Shown: positions 36,325-48,332 of the stretch, piece by piece
How positions within the stretch are numbered: position 1 is the stretch's first letter
How the letters are laid out: each line of letters opens with the position of its first letter
Assembly: GCA_037954665.1 (NCBI GenBank)
Contig: JBBMOL010000090.1
Coordinates: 2,232,001-2,296,000 of the forward strand
From: Laguncularia racemosa
Taxonomy: Eukaryota > Streptophyta > Magnoliopsida > Myrtales > Combretaceae
DNA: 64,000 nt
Direction of reading: 5' to 3'
The notes under the pieces: generated by a model
What the model was told of the DNA's origin: nothing
Database searches by the model: none
What the model saw: the letters and a program-made list of their open reading frames with translations, nothing else
Made by a program: the position numbers and the translations under genes

Positions 36325-37440
36325 GGTCAGCCCATAGGGGGCACCTTTTTGAGACATCAATTCCATCTTAGGTTAGTCAGCCCATAGGGGGCACTTTCCT
36401 AAAACTTTGTTCTCATGGTTAGCCCATAGGGGGCACTTTTTGAGACAATTTCATTCTAGGTTAGTTAGCCCATAGGGGGCATTTTCCTAAAACTTTGTTC
36501 TCATGGTTAGCCCATAGGGGGCACTTTTTGAGACAATTCCATTCTAGGTTAGTCAGCCCATAGGGGGCACTTTCCTAAAACTTTGTTCTCATGGTTAGCC
36601 CATAGGGGGCACTTTTTAAGACAATTCCATCTTAAGTTAGTCAGCCCATAGGGGGCACTTTCCTAAAACTTTGTTCTCATGGTTAGCCCATAGGGGGCAC
36701 TTTTTGAGACAATTCCATTCTAGGTTAGTCAGCCCATAGGGGGTACTTTCCTAAAAGTCTGTTCTCAAGGTCAGCTCATAAGGGCACTTTTTGAGACAGT
36801 TCAATCAATTTTATCATAGGTTAGTCAGCCCAAAATGGGCACTTTCCTAAAAGTCTGTTCTCAAGGTCAGCTCATAAGGGCACTTTTTGAGACAGTTCAA
36901 TCAATTTTATCATAGGTTAGTCAGCCCAAAATGGGCACTTTCCTAAAAGTCTGTTCTCAAGGTCAACTCATAAGGGCACTTTTTGAGACAGTTCAATCAA
37001 TTTTATCATAGGTTAGTCAGCCCAAAATGGGCACTTTCCTAAAAGTCTGTTCTCAAGGTCAGCTCATAAGGGCACTTTTTGAGACAGTTCAATCAATTTT
37101 ATCATAGGTTAGTCAGCCCAAAATGGGCACTTTCCTAAAAATCTATCTTAAGGTTAGTCAGCCCATGAGGGGCACTTTCCTAGATTCTCCCGATTAGTCA
37201 GCTCTTGAGGCACTTTTCAGAAATGTTCTTCCAAACAGTTGCTAGTCTAACAAGACGCTTCTGTTGATAGGTAGCCAGCTCATAAGGGTGCTTCCTAAGT
37301 AAATTTTCTTTCCAAGGTTGCAAGTCTGATAAGACGCTTCCTATCATCATTTCTCCTACATTCCTAAACAATGCTTGATATGTTTCCTATCGCCAATTAG
37401 TCAGCCCATGAAGCACTTTTTAGGGAGGGAGCATTACTGT
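36325..37440 (+). repeat. 3'-UTR minisatellite of element B: 88-bp then 96-bp units
   Basis: Units start at 36325 (92 bp), 36417, 36505, 36593, 36681 (each 88 bp), 36769, 36865, 36961 and 37057 (96 bp, the last 95). Decayed sequence follows from 37152 to about 37440. Each unit has two half-units built on CAGCCCATAGGGGGCACTTT, one followed by TTGAGACA and the other by CCTAAAA. The first block has GCCCATAGGGGGCAC; the second block has GCTCATAAGGGCAC and GCCCAAAATGGGCAC. Such arrays in the 3' UTR are known in Tat/Ogre elements and can seed genomic satellites. Confidence 0.92.
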
Positions 37441-37533
37441 AAATTGTTAGGACCGTGTTATCTATTTAACCAAGAGGCCAAAAATGGCGTCTTCCTTTTT
37501 GTCTTTGTAGTTAATTTTTTCAAACTTTACTAC

Positions 37534-37546
37534 AAAGAGGGGCAGC
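37534..37546 (+). promoter_or_regulatory. Polypurine tract of element B
   Basis: AAAGAGGGGCAGC lies directly before the 3' LTR (37547), the expected primer for plus-strand DNA synthesis. Element A has AAAAAAGGGCAG at the same place. Confidence 0.8.
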
Positions 37547-39622
37547 TGTAAACACCCTATTTTTGCCCTAGGAATGAATAATAATTGATAATAATCAATT
37601 TTCAATTTTTTCCAATTTTTCCCAATTTTTTTTCCAATTTTTCTTTAATTTAGCAAAAATAATAAAAATATTCAAAAAAATAAAAATAAATAGGAAAACA
37701 CATCAATTTTGAAAAATGATTTTAGAAATGGTAATAATAAGGGATAAATAATTTTTACAAATTTTTGAAATTACAAAAAATACAAGAAATGGAAAAATTG
37801 CATCGCATATGTACAATTTGCGATATAAAGAAAATCGGGAAATTGGGCTAGCTCAGCTGGCTCGTGTGTGCGCATGGGGAGCGTGTGGAGGCCAGAGGTC
37901 GCGAGTTCGAATCCTCCCCCGAGCACTCTGTGCAATTTTTTTGTCTTTCGCCTGGAGCTGCCACGTGGCAGCGTGTGATTGGCCGAGGGAAGTCACGCGT
38001 GTCGTGCGTGATCGTCTTCTTCGCAAGCCCAGCCGGAGAAAAATCCGGCAGAAGTCCGATAAGGCTGAAATTACTGGATTTCTTCGAATCTTTTTGGATT
38101 TCAATGAATCTAAAATCGAATTATCCAGATAAATCACGAGATTACAACAAATCGGCATCAAATAGGTTAAATAAAATCAAATCTAAAAAACGAAAAAATA
38201 TGGGTTTATCTAAATCGCCGGATTTGAGCTTATTCGGAGTCGATTTGAAGTGCCTATAAATAGAGGAGGAGTGGAGGAAGCCAGAGGAGGGATCAAAATT
38301 GAGAGAAAGTGAGGAAAGAGAACAAATCGGAGAGCACCGGAGGAGAACCAAAATCGCGATCACCGACCGGAGCTGAACCACCATCAGGAGACGATCTGGG
38401 AGCAAACCACCGCCACCATTGGATTCAGCACCCTCAAGAAGCTAGGATTCGACACCTCACCCGTTGCAAAAGACCGCCGGAACGCCGTGAACGAGCCTTC
38501 CCCGCCGCGATGTCCGACCGATCCGACCCGACCTGCTTCGACCCGATTCGACCCGACCCGCGCACCGACCCGGATCCAGGTATGTCGGATTTTTTCGGAT
38601 TTTTTTATTTAATTAATTAATTTTATTTATTTATTTATTCTGAATTGATTTATTATTTGTTATTTGTTATTTGTTATTTAGTTAGCTATTTATTTATTTG
38701 TTTAGGTTTTATTTTCAGTAAATAGGAAAATGGTAGAAATTAGATTTTTCTAAGATTTAATAATGTGAAAATAGTAAAAAAATAAATAAATAATAAAAGG
38801 AAAATAAAAATGTAGAAAAGTAATAAAAATATTAGGAAAATAATAATAAAATTTTAGATTTCAAAATAGGATAGATAATAACTTAGGATAAAATCATAAA
38901 AATCATAAAAAAAATCACAAAAATTATAAAAAAAATCATCATAAAAAATCATAAAAATTCAAAAATTATAAAAAAATGAGTTTTAGCACTTAGAAAAATC
39001 ATTTTTCTCAAATAAAGCTAAAATTGATGTTTTTCCCTAAAAATCATTTTCAAAAGATCAAATTAAAGCTTAGGCTTAGAGTTTTTAGAAAAATCACAAA
39101 AATGATAAAAACATAAAGCAAAAGATATTTCAAAATTAAAATTTACAAACAAACTTAAAATTTTTAGAAAAGCGAACTACGGCTTGTTTGATCCTGAATA
39201 GCAGGTACGTAGGCACCCATTCGGGTCAACCCATAAAATTAAATAAAAAATCATTTTCTTGAGATAATTCAAAAACATAATAAAAAGTAACAGAAACACA
39301 ATAAAACACATTTCTAAATAGGACAATTTTAGGAGATTAGGTGGTAACCGTAAGGTTTTAATAGGTTAGCCTCCAGACTTAGAAACTCTGGTTTTTCCTT
39401 TTCCTCTTTTAAAAAACGAGAAGAGGAAATAACGACGACTAGTAGTCCAAATTAAGACTAATCCGCTCCTTTAGTCTTAATTCAATATTTCCCAACAACA
39501 GTTGGGTAGCGACTCCAAAAATCAAACGAAATTCCTAACTCAAGTCGAGGATCTATATTAGATGAGCATAGGGTCTAGTCTAGATCGGATTAGGAATGGG
39601 AATTCAAAAATTAGACTCGACA
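37547..39622 (+). repeat. 3' LTR of element B
   Basis: It starts TGTAAACACCC and ends GACTCGACA. It contains the tRNA-like module (37845-37926), the palindrome (37957-37972), TATA box (38255-38262) and a donor-like AG|GTATGT where the 5' LTR has AG|GTAAGT. It is clearly similar to the 5' LTR over its full length, with scattered substitutions and small indels, so the insertion is not very recent but is younger than A. Confidence 0.93.
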
Positions 39623-39627
39623 AAAGG

Positions 39628-41838
39628 TATTTAACAAATCCTCCAATTCTGACAGTTCCTACCCCTAGGAGGCCTTTATTCTTGTATTTGACCATACTCC
39701 CTGAGTCCATGAGTTGTGTGCTGAGGCAAAAATGTGAGACGGAAGGAAAAGAGCACCCTATATATTATCTAAGCAAGAAGTTCACTGAAGGAGAATAGAG
39801 ATACTCAAAAGTTGAAAGGACTTGCTGCACTTTGGTATGGGTAATACACCGGCTTCGACAATACACCTTGTATTATTTGATCAAGTTATTGACCAAATAT
39901 GATATGCTACAGTATCTAGTAAAAAAACCAACATTGATGGGAAGAATCTCCAAATGGCAGATGTTGCTTTTAGAGTTTGATATTACTTATGTAAATCAAA
40001 ATGCGGTAAAAGGATAAGCCTCGGTAGACTAATTGGCAAAATGTCTAGGGAAAGATACGTTAGAAGTCTTAGAAACTCAATTTCCAAATGAAGGAATTAT
40101 GGTCGCTGTTGACGAAAGATTAAAGGGTCGGCAGTGGGAGTTGTATTTTGATGGAGCTGCAAATGTTTTCAGATGTGGAATAGGGGCAGTCTTGATATCT
40201 CCTAAAGGTAACATTTTCCTGTAGCAGTGAAGTTAACATTCTCGTATACTAAAATTATAGCAAAATACGAAGCTTGTATCTTGGGACTTAAAATGGCGTT
40301 AGAAATGGGTATCTAGGAATTAGAAGTATATGGAGACTCATCTTTAATCATTCTCCAGACCTTGGGAGAAAACAAGACCAAAGACAGCAAATTAATTTCG
40401 TATCACCAACATCTTAGCGAATTGGTGGAAAGGTTCAAAAAAATTTCTTTCATGTATGTGCCTAGAACCCAAAATCAATCCACTAATGCTCTAGCGATGT
40501 TGGCATCCATAATCCAAATCTCGAGCAGTATGGATATTCAAGGAGAAACCAGCTTTTTGCCTAATGGTGGAAGAGAGTTAAAATTGAAAGCCTTAGTACC
40601 ACGATATTAAGGAATTCCTTCATAATGGCACTTATCGAAGGAGGCAAATAAGAAAGACTAAAAGGCATTAGGAAGGTTAGCAATACACTTTTTACCCAAC
40701 GATCCCACACTATATAAGAAATCCTTCGATACTACCCTATTTAGGTGTGTCGACGAAGAGAAAGCGAATACCTTGATACGAGAAGTATATAAGGGAGTCT
40801 GTGGGCCGCACATGAGCAGATACATGTTAGCCCGCAAAATCATGAGAATGGATTACTTCTAGATAACTATGGAAATAAACTATATTAAACATGTGAGGCA
40901 TTGCCACTTATGCCAAGTCTATGCTAATAAAATCAATGCTCTACCTCAAGAATTACACATATTATCAGCCCCATGGCCATTCTCCATGTGGGGCATCGGT
41001 ATGGTTGGTGTAATAACTCCAAAAGCTTCAAATGGACACAAGTTCATTTTGGTAGCCATTGACTGTTTTACCAAATGGGTTGAAGCATCTTCATATACCA
41101 ATGTGACCAAAGGAGTGGTCATCAGGTTCTTAAAAAGAGACATAATTTCCAGGTATGGGGTACTTGAATCCATTATTACTAATCAAGGAACCAATTTAAA
41201 CAATAAATTAGTCACAGAGACATGCCAACAATTTGGAATCAATCACAGAAATTCAACTCTGTATCATCCTCAAATGAACGAAGTGGTTGAGGCTGCCAAT
41301 AAAATGTAAAGAGAATTATTGAAAAATGGCAATTACTTACATCGATTGGCATGAAATGTTACCATTCACCCTTATGGCATATAGAACCTCGATAAGATCC
41401 TCGACTAGAGCCACTCCTTATTCACTAGTATATGGAACTAAGATCGTGTTGCCCGTAAAAGTGCAAATCCTATCCTTTAGGGTATTCGCTGAAGTACAGC
41501 TCAATGAAGCGAAACGAGTAAAGAAAAAGGTAAATCAGCTAGATCTGATTGACAAAAAGAGACTTATGGCATTGTGTCATGATCAGTGCTATCAGCAAAG
41601 GATGGTTAGAGCGTTCAATAAGAAGGTACGACCAAGAAGCTCCAAGGAAGGAGATTTAGTATTGAAGAAAGTGTTGCCAAACGTATAGGATCCTAGAGGA
41701 AAATTCACTCCAAATTATGAAGGACCCTATGTTGTGAAAAAGGCCCTAATAGGGGGGGCATTAGTGTTAGCTGATATGGATGGCCCAAACTTAAGAGGCC
41801 ACGTTAACGCAAATGCAGTGAAGTTGTATTACTCATGA
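39628..41838 (+). pseudogene. RNase H and integrase of element A, 3' part after the nested insertion
   Basis: Sequence resumes with YLTNPPILTVPTPRRPLFLY (RNase H). RYSKVERTCC, the archaeal-like RNase H (LYFDGAANVFRCGIGAVLIS, VYGDSSLIILQT) and integrase (HCHLCQVYANKINALPQELH, FTKWVEASSYTNVTKGVV) follow, ending VNANAVKLYYS. In integrase the first catalytic Asp is Gly at 40998-41000 and the second is Asn at 41181-41183. In the archaeal-like RNase H, the Glu of element B's VEYKAC is Lys and the last Asp is Asn (QSTNALA). Many stops and frameshifts are present. Confidence 0.88.
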
Positions 41839-42403
41839 ATAATCAATGAAATCTTTTACCAAACTCGATGAGAGCATCAATAATACTAATAATCTCTTTA
41901 TGACGTAATTTTCTTTGTTTACAAACAAAGTTGATACCGTCCGTAGTTGTTAATGTTGGATTGGTCATTAACTAACCCTTGCTTATACACTTCATTGATA
42001 AGTTCCCTTTCTTAAAATTCTTTACACTGCATTATAAAAAATAAACCAAGCTAACGCCCATAAAATAAAATGGTTATATGTTTCATTATGACTTAATCCT
42101 TTTCTAAGGAAATTTTATTGCTGGAAAAAGGACTAACACAATTTCAGGAGTCAATATACCTCGAAGGTTTGATTTCGCCACATAATAGAAGACATGACCA
42201 CGAAGATTGGTTGCGGACATTTTGCTAGGGTCTTTTGGCTTAGCAAGCGAGTGATTACCAGGCAACAAGTAAGAAGCTACCACCAGGATGAAGTTGATGA
42301 GATTGGTAAGATTCGTTATTTGGTAAAGCAATTTTTACTAGATATCATGTTTCAAAATACTTTTGAGACCCTAAAAGATTGACATAAAGAGCATTTATTA
42401 ATT
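41839..42403 (+). other. 3' untranslated start of element A
   Basis: Non-coding region between integrase and the minisatellite. I see no frame with family resemblance. Confidence 0.5.
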
Positions 42404-42830
42404 AAGTCTAGCCTTGTTAATAGCTAGCAAGCCTTTTAAGTCCATTATTGTCAATAGATGGCAAAAACCTTAAGTCTAGCCTTGTTAATAGCTAGCAAGC
42501 CTTTTGAGTCCATTCTTGTCAATAAATGGCAAAAACCTTAAGTCTAGCCTTGTTAATAGCTAGATGGCAAAAACCTTAAGTGTAGCCTTGTTAATAGCTA
42601 GCAAGCCTTTTAAGTCCATTCTCGTTAGTAGATGGCAAAAACCTTAAGTCTAGTCTTGTTAATAGCTAGCAAGCCTTTTAAGTCCATTCTCGTCAATAGA
42701 TGGAAAAACTTTAAGTCTAGTCTCGTTAGTAGCTACCAATGCATTTAAGTCCATCCTTGTTAGTAACAGGCAAATATTGAAATCCTATCTTGTTAGTAGT
42801 AGGCGTGTCATTCTAGACTAAGGGCAAAAA
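42404..42830 (+). repeat. 3'-UTR minisatellite of element A, 68-bp units
   Basis: Units start at 42404, 42472, 42540 (only 38 bp), 42578, 42646 and 42713, followed by two eroded copies. The unit reads AAGTCTAGCCTTGTTAATAG, then CTAGCAAGCC, TTTTAAGTCCATTC and TCAATAGATGGCAAAAACCT. It is unrelated in sequence to the 88/96-bp array of element B. Confidence 0.88.
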
Positions 42831-42878
42831 TTGTGTTTTTTGGGTCTTTGTAGTAAAGCTCTATTCGAACTTCACTAC

Positions 42879-42890
42879 AAAAAAGGGCAG
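42879..42890 (+). promoter_or_regulatory. Polypurine tract of element A
   Basis: AAAAAAGGGCAG ends one base before the LTR-initial T A T A G A C A C. The LTR start here is TAT where the 5' LTR has TGT. Confidence 0.75.
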
Positions 42891-43304
42891 TTATAGACAC
42901 CCCATTTCTGCACCCCCCTCCCCTCGTCTAGATTTCTTTAACAAAATATAATAAATAATGAAATAGAAAGGAAAAAATAATAGCAATAATAAAAAGTCTG
43001 GTTTACAAAAAAAAAAACATAATAAAGATAATAATAATAAATAAAAGAAAAAAATAAAAATAAGTAAATATGGAAAAAAACTTTTAAAAATGATAAAAAT
43101 AATAAATAACAAAATTAATAAAAATTGTGAACATTTTCAATAAAAATAAGGAAATGTGAGACTCTAAATTAAGTTTGAGAACCTAAAAAATCAATAAAAA
43201 ATAACTAAGACCATTAGCTCATATATAAGTTAAATGCAATAATAAATCAAGAAGTGGGTTGGCTTAACTAGTCCCTGTGTTGGCTTGTTGCGCGCAAGGA
43301 GGGG

Positions 43305-43490
43305 GTCAGGTCGTGAGTTTGAATCCCATCCAAGGCACTTTGTACCATTTTCATTTTTTTCCACAGGTTGCTATGTGGCAGCCTTTGATCAGTTGGAGTC
43401 AGGTTGCAAGTTCGAATCCCATCCAAGGCACTTTGTGCCATTTTCATTTTTTTTCCACAAGCTGCCACGCGGCAGCCTCTAATTGGCTAG
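43305..43490 (+). repeat. 93-bp tandem duplication inside 3' LTR of element A
   Basis: GTCAGG at 43305 and at 43398 start two copies. Both carry a B-box-like (AGTTTGAATCC / AGTTCGAATCC) segment, CCAAGGCACTTTGT, CCATTTTCATTTTTTT and a GCTGCCACGCGGCAGC-like hairpin. The 5' LTR has one copy. Confidence 0.78.
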
Positions 43491-45052
43491 ATTTGATCAC
43501 GTGCACGATACATGATCTTCTTCAACCTTCAACTAACGACCACGGGGAGAGGATAAAGGCAAATCTGGCCATTCCGAGCTCGATTTTTGGCACAAATCCA
43601 TCGTTATTTAACTAATAGATTGATAAACATCACATTAAAAACAAAGATTAACATCAATCTTTAACTAAAAAAAGAGATCAAACCAAAAAACAAAGCTTAT
43701 CCCCTACTTAGATGCGGCACAATCCAAGCTATCCTGAGCTCATCCATGGATGCATATAAATAAACCAAGGTGCTACAACTTAAAAAGGCTAGAAAAATCA
43801 TCAAAAAAGGCACCCTCGAGCATCAATCATAGGCTTTCTCTCTCTAGAAATACCCACCGCCAACCACCACCTTCTCTCTAGGATTCCACCACTTACACTT
43901 AACCTTGAGCTTAGATTTAGGTGTCACTAGTTCCCTTAGGTTGCAAAGAGTAAGAAAAGGATGATTTCGTGAAGTAAGGATTTGCTAGAGGCCCGGATCA
44001 AGAAACATCGCTGCCATCGTCACCGATTACCTTCGAAACATCGCCCTAAGTTAGTTTTTAGGCCAAAATAACACCACCAATCAATTCCTCACCCCCGAAA
44101 ACCTAAGCACCCATCAATCACCTCTAATGACCCCCAGATCGCTACCGCTACCCATGACCCAACTCGCATATATTTAGCAATCCGGTTGGTTTTCTTTTTT
44201 AATTTATTTTTTATTAATTTTATTATTAGTTTTATAATTAAGATGTTTTAGTTCATTTTTAGCTTATTTTTATTTTTTTAAAAAAATAATAAATTTAGAG
44301 TACCCATCGAGTTGTCGTAGTGTATATCATAGCCCAATGGTGAAAAATAAAAATAAAAAAATATTATTAATTAAAAGTCTTTAGTAATAATAATAATAAT
44401 AATAATGTAAAAAAAAAGATAATAGTAAAAGATATATATATAAATAATAATAAAAATATGAAATATATATAAATTAAAATAAAAAATAATAATAACAATA
44501 AAAAATAAAAAAATTCCAAAAGAACCAAAATAAATAAATAAATAATTTTAGTATTAGATAGAATTTTAGTATAATGTTTTTTTTTAATATAATAGTAATA
44601 AATAAATAAATAAATAAAATTTTTAGTATTAGATAGAATTTTAGTATAATGTTTTTTTAATATAATAGTAAAAAATAAATAAATAATTTTTTTAGTATAA
44701 TAAAAAATAAAAATAAAAATAAAGAAATGAAATGAAATGTAAAAAATCCTTTATGTTAAAATTTAGCATTTTTGGGTTTTATCACTTAGAGTTCTATTTT
44801 TAAAATAAAAAATTAATACGGGGTTTTCCTAAACTTAGGTTATTTTAGATTTTTCAAAAACAATCATTTAATAATCTAGGTCATTTAGGTATTTTTAAAA
44901 AAAAATTATAAAAATTAATATAATTAAATAACATAGACCCAATGCTTTTTATTAAATGAAATTAACCAACAAATTAAAACTTTTATAAAGAAAAAGCAAA
45001 CTACGGATGGTTTAATCTTGACTAGTAGGTACATAGGTACCTTCAGGGCAAC

Positions 45053-45240
45053 CATAATAAAATAAAAACTTTAGGTTAGGAAAAATAATCATAATAAAAT
45101 AAAAACTTTAGATTAGGAAAAATAATCATAATAAAATAGAAACTTTAGATTAGGAAGAACAACCATAATAAAATAGAAACTTTAGGTTAAGAAAAATAAT
45201 TATAATAAAATAAAAACTTTAGGTTTAGAAAAGTCAAATG
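45053..45240 (+). repeat. 37-bp tandem repeat in 3' LTR of element A (5 copies)
   Basis: Copies start at 45053, 45090, 45127, 45164 and 45201. The 5' LTR has four at the matching place. Confidence 0.8.
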
Positions 45241-45730
45241 AATAAAAACTTTAGGTTATTAACAGTAAAAACCTTAGAAAAATTAATATAATAAACTCTA
45301 GACTTTAGGCTTTCTTTTAACATAAATTCAAAATCTTGTAAAAATATAAAAACATGAAAACAATAATAGTAAATAACATATTATAGTATATAGTAACAGA
45401 TAAATAAAAAATGATAAAAAAAATATAAAGGCCTTTTAGCAAATATTCTTGAAAATTTTACATGGTAACCATTTAAGTTTTAATAGGTTAGCCCTCGAAT
45501 CCAGTATCTCTGGTTCATATTTTTCTAAAATATTGTTAGGAAAATTCATAGACCAGTAGCTAGTTAAGATTAATCTACCCAATTAACTTTAACTTTATTT
45601 TCTAACTTCGGTTGGTGACAATTCCTTTTAAAAAATGATTTTCCTTAATTTAGTCAAGTAATCTATATTAAATGGGTAGGATTTAGTATAAATTAAAATT
45701 AAGGAAAATGATGAAAAACACGTCTCGACA

Positions 45731-46039
45731 ATAAGGTAAGCACTTAAATATCTTGTTGCATTTCGAAAATCCCCATCTTGTAAAATATGTAATATCTTCC
45801 CTTGAAGTTCTCCTTATAAGGTCATGTTACTTAATAACATGATCACATACAGTCAAGACAGTAACAAATAACAAATTTCCAATTTTAGATTTTCGATTAA
45901 AACTAACTTAAAAAGCTTGTAAAGATGAATTTTATTTACTATTGCAACAAGAGAGCAAGATATGTTTAGATTTTCTAATGTATAATCCTAGAATGATCTA
46001 TAATCTGACATTTTCTTTTGCTAATATATTTTCAAAATA
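45731..46039. other. Right flank of element A
   Basis: The first five bases are the ATAAG duplication. The rest is AT-rich non-coding sequence leading to the hAT pseudogene. It could be its 5' part, since AATAG before 46040 resembles a splice acceptor. Confidence 0.45.
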
Positions 46040-48332
46040 GATCCTACAAGCAATGACACTATAAGTACAATACAATGTATTAATGTAGATGAAGGGTTGA
46101 AAGTCAATTGGCCTAATGCTAATGTACATGTAGGATCTTCTCAATCTAAAGAATTTGCAAGTAAGAAGTCTCGATCAAGTAGTTCTAAAGTTTGGGAAAA
46201 TTTTGTAAGAATAGGTATTGGGAAAGATGGTAAAAACAAAGCCAAATGTAAATGGTGTGGAATTAAATATGTTATCGGTAGACATGCACATAAAACTTTA
46301 ACCTTACTTTGACATCTTGGAAAGTGTCATTTAAATCAAGTTCCTAAATATAATGATGCAAGTGATATGATAATTGATAATGCTGGTAGGTTAAGGTCAA
46401 GAAAACTAAATTCAAAAGTTGGTCGTGAGATTATGTCAATGGCTATTATTGAACATGACCTTTCATTTTCATTTGTTGAGTATAGGTGGATCACACAGTT
46501 TATAAGGTTATACAATTTTGATTATAAGTCGATTTCTAGGAAAATTGCTATATCGGATGTTTGCAATTTATATTTGACTCAAAAGGGTAATTTGCAACAA
46601 ATTTTGCAGAAAATTCACGAAAGGATTCATTTGACCTTTGATGTATGGACTAATTCAACCAATGAAGGATATATTTGTTTAACTGGTCATTTTGTGGATG
46701 AGAAATGGAAACTCAATAATAAAATTCTTTCTTTTTGTAAAATACCCCCTCCTCACTTAAGTTTTGAGCTATCCAAGAAAGTATTTGAATTTTTGAAAAA
46801 TTGGGGTATGGATAAAAAGATATTCTCTCTTACATTGGATAATGCATTTGCAAATGATTGCATGCAAGATTTCTTAAAAAAGTAACTCAACTTACAAAAT
46901 AGTTTGTTATGTGGTGGTGAGTTTTTCCATATTAGATGTTGTGCCCATATTCTTCATTTAATTGTTAAAGAGGGGTTGATAGTAACTAATTAAGCTTCGC
47001 ATAAAATAAAGGAGAGTGTGAATTATGTTAAAGGCTCTAAAGGTAGAATGAAACATTTTTAGGAGTATGTTGATCAGGTTGGCGACATTGATACTAGTGT
47101 TGGTTTATGCTTGGAAGTAGCTACTAGATGGAATTCCACTTACCTTATGCTTGATAGCGCACTAAGGCATCAATGAGCTTTTTATTACCTTAAATCGAAC
47201 AATTCTCATTGTAAGTATTATCTAACAACATATGAGCAAGGAAGAGCAAAGAAAATATATAAGTTTTTAGGCACTTTTTGTACTATCACTAATTTGATGT
47301 CGGGATCCTCATATCCAACTTCAAACCTCTATTTCTTGCAAGTATAGAGAATTAAATGTTTGTTGAATGAAAATTTCAATAATGAAGATCATGTCATAAG
47401 GGAGATGTGTATTAAAATGAAACCAAAGTTGGATAAACACTAGAGGGAATATAGTATTGTCCTTACACTTGGAGCAATCCTTGATTCTCATATGAAGTTT
47501 AATTTTTTTTAAGTTTTGCTTTAATAAAATTGATCCTCTCACTTATGAAGAGAAGTTGTCTAACATAAAGAGCAAGCCATATAAGCTCTTTGGAGAATAT
47601 GACAAGAGAAAAATAGATCACATATTTAGAAGTCTTTAGGTTGGATCATCTTCTCAAGCTTAAGACACATTTGTAGGTGGAGGTAAAGGAGCAATAGCAT
47701 GAAACTTGAAAATTAGAAAAGCTTTGGAGATTGATTTTGCTACTTTAGATGTAAGTTCAATAATAACTTCATTTATTTTTTTAATGATATTTTTTTCTAT
47801 TATATTTTAGCATTTAATTAGTTTTTTCCTTAATGATGCAAGAGTACTGCCAAGTAGAAATACAAAGTTCTGGTAAGTCTTCTTTAGATCTTTATCTAGA
47901 TGAGCTAGTAATGGATATGAATTTCTACTCATAATTGGATGCATTACAATATTGGAAGGCTCAAAGCCAAAGGTATCCTAATTTGTGCATCATGGCCTCT
48001 AATGTGCTCAACACTCCAATTTCCACTATAACATCTAAGTCAGCTTTCAGTATCAGTGCATGTGTTCTCAATAAGTACTGTAATTTTATGCTCCCAACAA
48101 ATGTGAAAGTTTTAATTTGTACATGTAATTAGTTACAAGGATTTGCTTGTGAAGGTGATTTTTTTTCTACTTTCAGTAATATTTTCTTTTATTGTATTAT
48201 TTCAAGCTTTTAACATCTAATTATATGTGTAACTTGGTGAATTGTAGATGAAGAAGAATACATTGGGAGCGGGACTACTTCATCAAAGGGGGACTCGAAT
48301 TTGGTTGCTGATGATGATGATGATGATGATTA
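46040..48332 (+). pseudogene. hAT-family transposase pseudogene (BED finger to dimerisation domain)
   Basis: Coding remains appear in transposase order. A BED finger comes first (KVWENFVRIG, KAKCKWCGIKYVIG near 46190-46270, then HLGKCH). The RNase H-like core follows with LTFDVWTNSTNEGYICLTGH (first catalytic Asp) and SLTLDNAFANDC (second), then CLEVATRWNSTYLMLDSAL. The C-terminal dimerisation region YWKAQSQRYPNLCIMASNVL ... STITSKSAFSISACVLNKY is at 47947-48080. It ends in an aspartate run (48307-48330). Stops at about 46310, 46883, 46991, 47061, 47174 and later inactivate it. Two AT-rich gaps (about 47750-47850 and 48150-48245) with GT...AG ends look like introns. It is a separate copy from the minus-strand one at 11-13 kb. 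Confidence 0.82.

Larger units (their letters stand above)
24833..39622 (+). mobile_element. Element B: Tat/Ogre-like Ty3/gypsy retrotransposon nested in element A
   Basis: The element is 14.8 kb, bounded by TGT...ACA LTRs and the AAAGG duplication. The order is LTR (24833-26941), primer site, ORF1, gag, protease, candidate intron, RT, RNase H, archaeal-like RNase H, integrase, 88/96-bp minisatellite, polypurine tract and LTR (37547-39622). It is better preserved than A, but ORF1, gag, protease and RT contain stops or frameshifts and RT has YVND. It must be younger than A's insertion. It belongs to a related but distinct family: the domains are alignable, while the LTRs share only short blocks. 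Confidence 0.95.
15472..45730 (+). mobile_element. Element A: degenerate Tat/Ogre-like Ty3/gypsy retrotransposon, split by element B
   Basis: The element runs from LTR to LTR with the perfect ATAAG duplication. Without the 14.8-kb nested element and its duplicated 5 bp it is about 15.5 kb. The order is 5' LTR, primer-binding-like site, ORF1 (DUF7745-like), gag, protease, RT, [element B], RNase H, archaeal-like RNase H, integrase, minisatellite, polypurine tract and 3' LTR. The catalytic aspartate of protease and two acidic residues of integrase are lost, and many stops are present. It is non-autonomous now. The element order and the extra ORF1 point to the Tat/Ogre group; the exact lineage would need an RT phylogeny. 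Confidence 0.9.
42892..45730 (+). repeat. 3' LTR of element A
   Basis: It is 2839 bp, longer than its partner (2291 bp). It has a 93-bp tandem duplication at 43305-43490 that doubles the B-box part of the tRNA-like module and the following hairpin. It also has five rather than four 37-bp units (from 45053), and about 370 bp (45281-45651) that the 5' LTR has lost. TATA box TATAAATA is at 43755-43762. It ends CGTCTCGACA, followed by ATAAG (45731-45735). Confidence 0.88.

Noticed and set aside
36325..37152. CRISPR-like array
   Set aside because: The repeats are directly adjacent 88/96-bp units without unique spacers, in plant retroelement DNA.
43277..43615. 112-residue frame in LTR A, related to 15848-16081
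   Set aside because: It arises from the tRNA-like module and its duplication. It is in LTR sequence with no protein family resemblance.
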